Assembly (NCBI RefSeq): GCF_900091855.1
Contig: NZ_FMCH01000320.1
Coordinates: 1 to 32,027 of the forward strand
From: Streptomyces sp. DvalAA-14
GTDB lineage: Bacteria > Actinomycetota > Actinomycetes > Streptomycetales > Streptomycetaceae
Length of the DNA stretch: 32,027 bases
Direction of reading: 5' to 3'
A program made the translations under genes and the position numbers. Under the pieces are notes generated by a model. That model made no database searches, was not told the DNA's origin, and was given only the letters and a program-made list of their open reading frames with translations. This document shows positions 31,936-32,027 of this stretch, piece after piece (within the stretch, counting starts at the first letter, position 1; each line of letters opens with the position of its first letter).

Positions 31936-32027
31936 ATGCCCAAGGGCTACTGGGTCAGCGCCTACCGCACCATCTCAGACCCTGAGAAGCTGGCTGCTTA
32001 CAACAAGCTGGCCGGTCCGGCCGTCCA
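31936..32027 (+). CDS. Start of a DUF1330 family protein gene (partial)
   Basis: ATG 31936 is preceded by GGAGG at 31927-31931. Thirty codons are visible before the window ends: MPKGYWVSAYRTISDPEKLA then AYNKLAGPAV. The KGYWV start and DPEKLAAY are the usual opening of DUF1330 proteins, small ferredoxin-like-fold proteins of about 95 residues with no defined reaction. The remainder lies beyond the window. Confidence 0.8.
   Translation, partial: MPKGYWVSAYRTISDPEKLAAYNKLAGPAV

Overview
The window is very GC-rich actinobacterial DNA. Its codon use, divergent hsp18/rheA-like pair, SigB/F/G-type sigma factor, DUF1707 protein, IS1380-type element and DNRLRE/RHS/HINT protein remnant all suggest a Streptomyces or a close relative. 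I see no tRNA, rRNA or CRISPR array.

Region 1 (1-1772) holds the end of a repeat-containing, probably exported protein, a strong terminator, an unusually AT-rich spacer with a promoter candidate, and a gene for a small secreted protein of unknown function.

Region 2 (1900-15476) is one tightly packed plus-strand operon, with most junctions overlapping, and is the most interesting part of the window. It encodes an ABC exporter (one ATPase, two permeases), an SCP2-type lipid-carrier-like protein and what looks like a self-contained dissociated reducing fatty-acid/polyketide synthase. The synthase parts are malonyltransferase, ketoreductase, acyl carrier protein, hotdog dehydratase, a single-chain KS-CLF-like fusion and an MDR enoyl reductase. 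It also has a folate-type GcvT-like protein between dehydratase and ketosynthase, two short AcpS-like proteins each carrying only part of the phosphopantetheinyl transferase motifs, and an FAD monooxygenase that is frameshifted as sequenced. No thioesterase, FabH-type starter enzyme or dedicated regulator is visible. The likely model is a lipid-like or polyene acyl chain made on the ACP, tailored by the folate and flavin enzymes and exported. The product cannot be named from sequence.

Region 3 (15488-18640) has a DUF1707 membrane protein, an IS1380-family element whose transposase is one base out of frame, and a secreted DNRLRE-HINT remnant that has lost its RHS core and is cut by the IS.

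Region 4 (18717-23319) is a stress island: a SigB/F/G-type sigma factor, two paralogous Hsp18-like small heat-shock proteins with the same promoter/operator architecture (RheA-type inverted repeats), a RheA-like regulator divergent from the first, a DUF2267 protein behind the second, and a YpfJ-type zinc metallopeptidase divergent from the second.

Region 5 (23320-32027) mixes decayed genes (alpha/beta hydrolase, DUF1963-like protein, IS5-type transposase, LivF-type ATPase, an MmyB-SDR chimera, a DJ-1/PfpI fragment) with apparently intact ones: an EamA exporter ending in a 52-bp perfect palindrome, a TetR regulator with an MFS drug exporter, a 125-residue hypothetical protein and the start of a DUF1330 gene.
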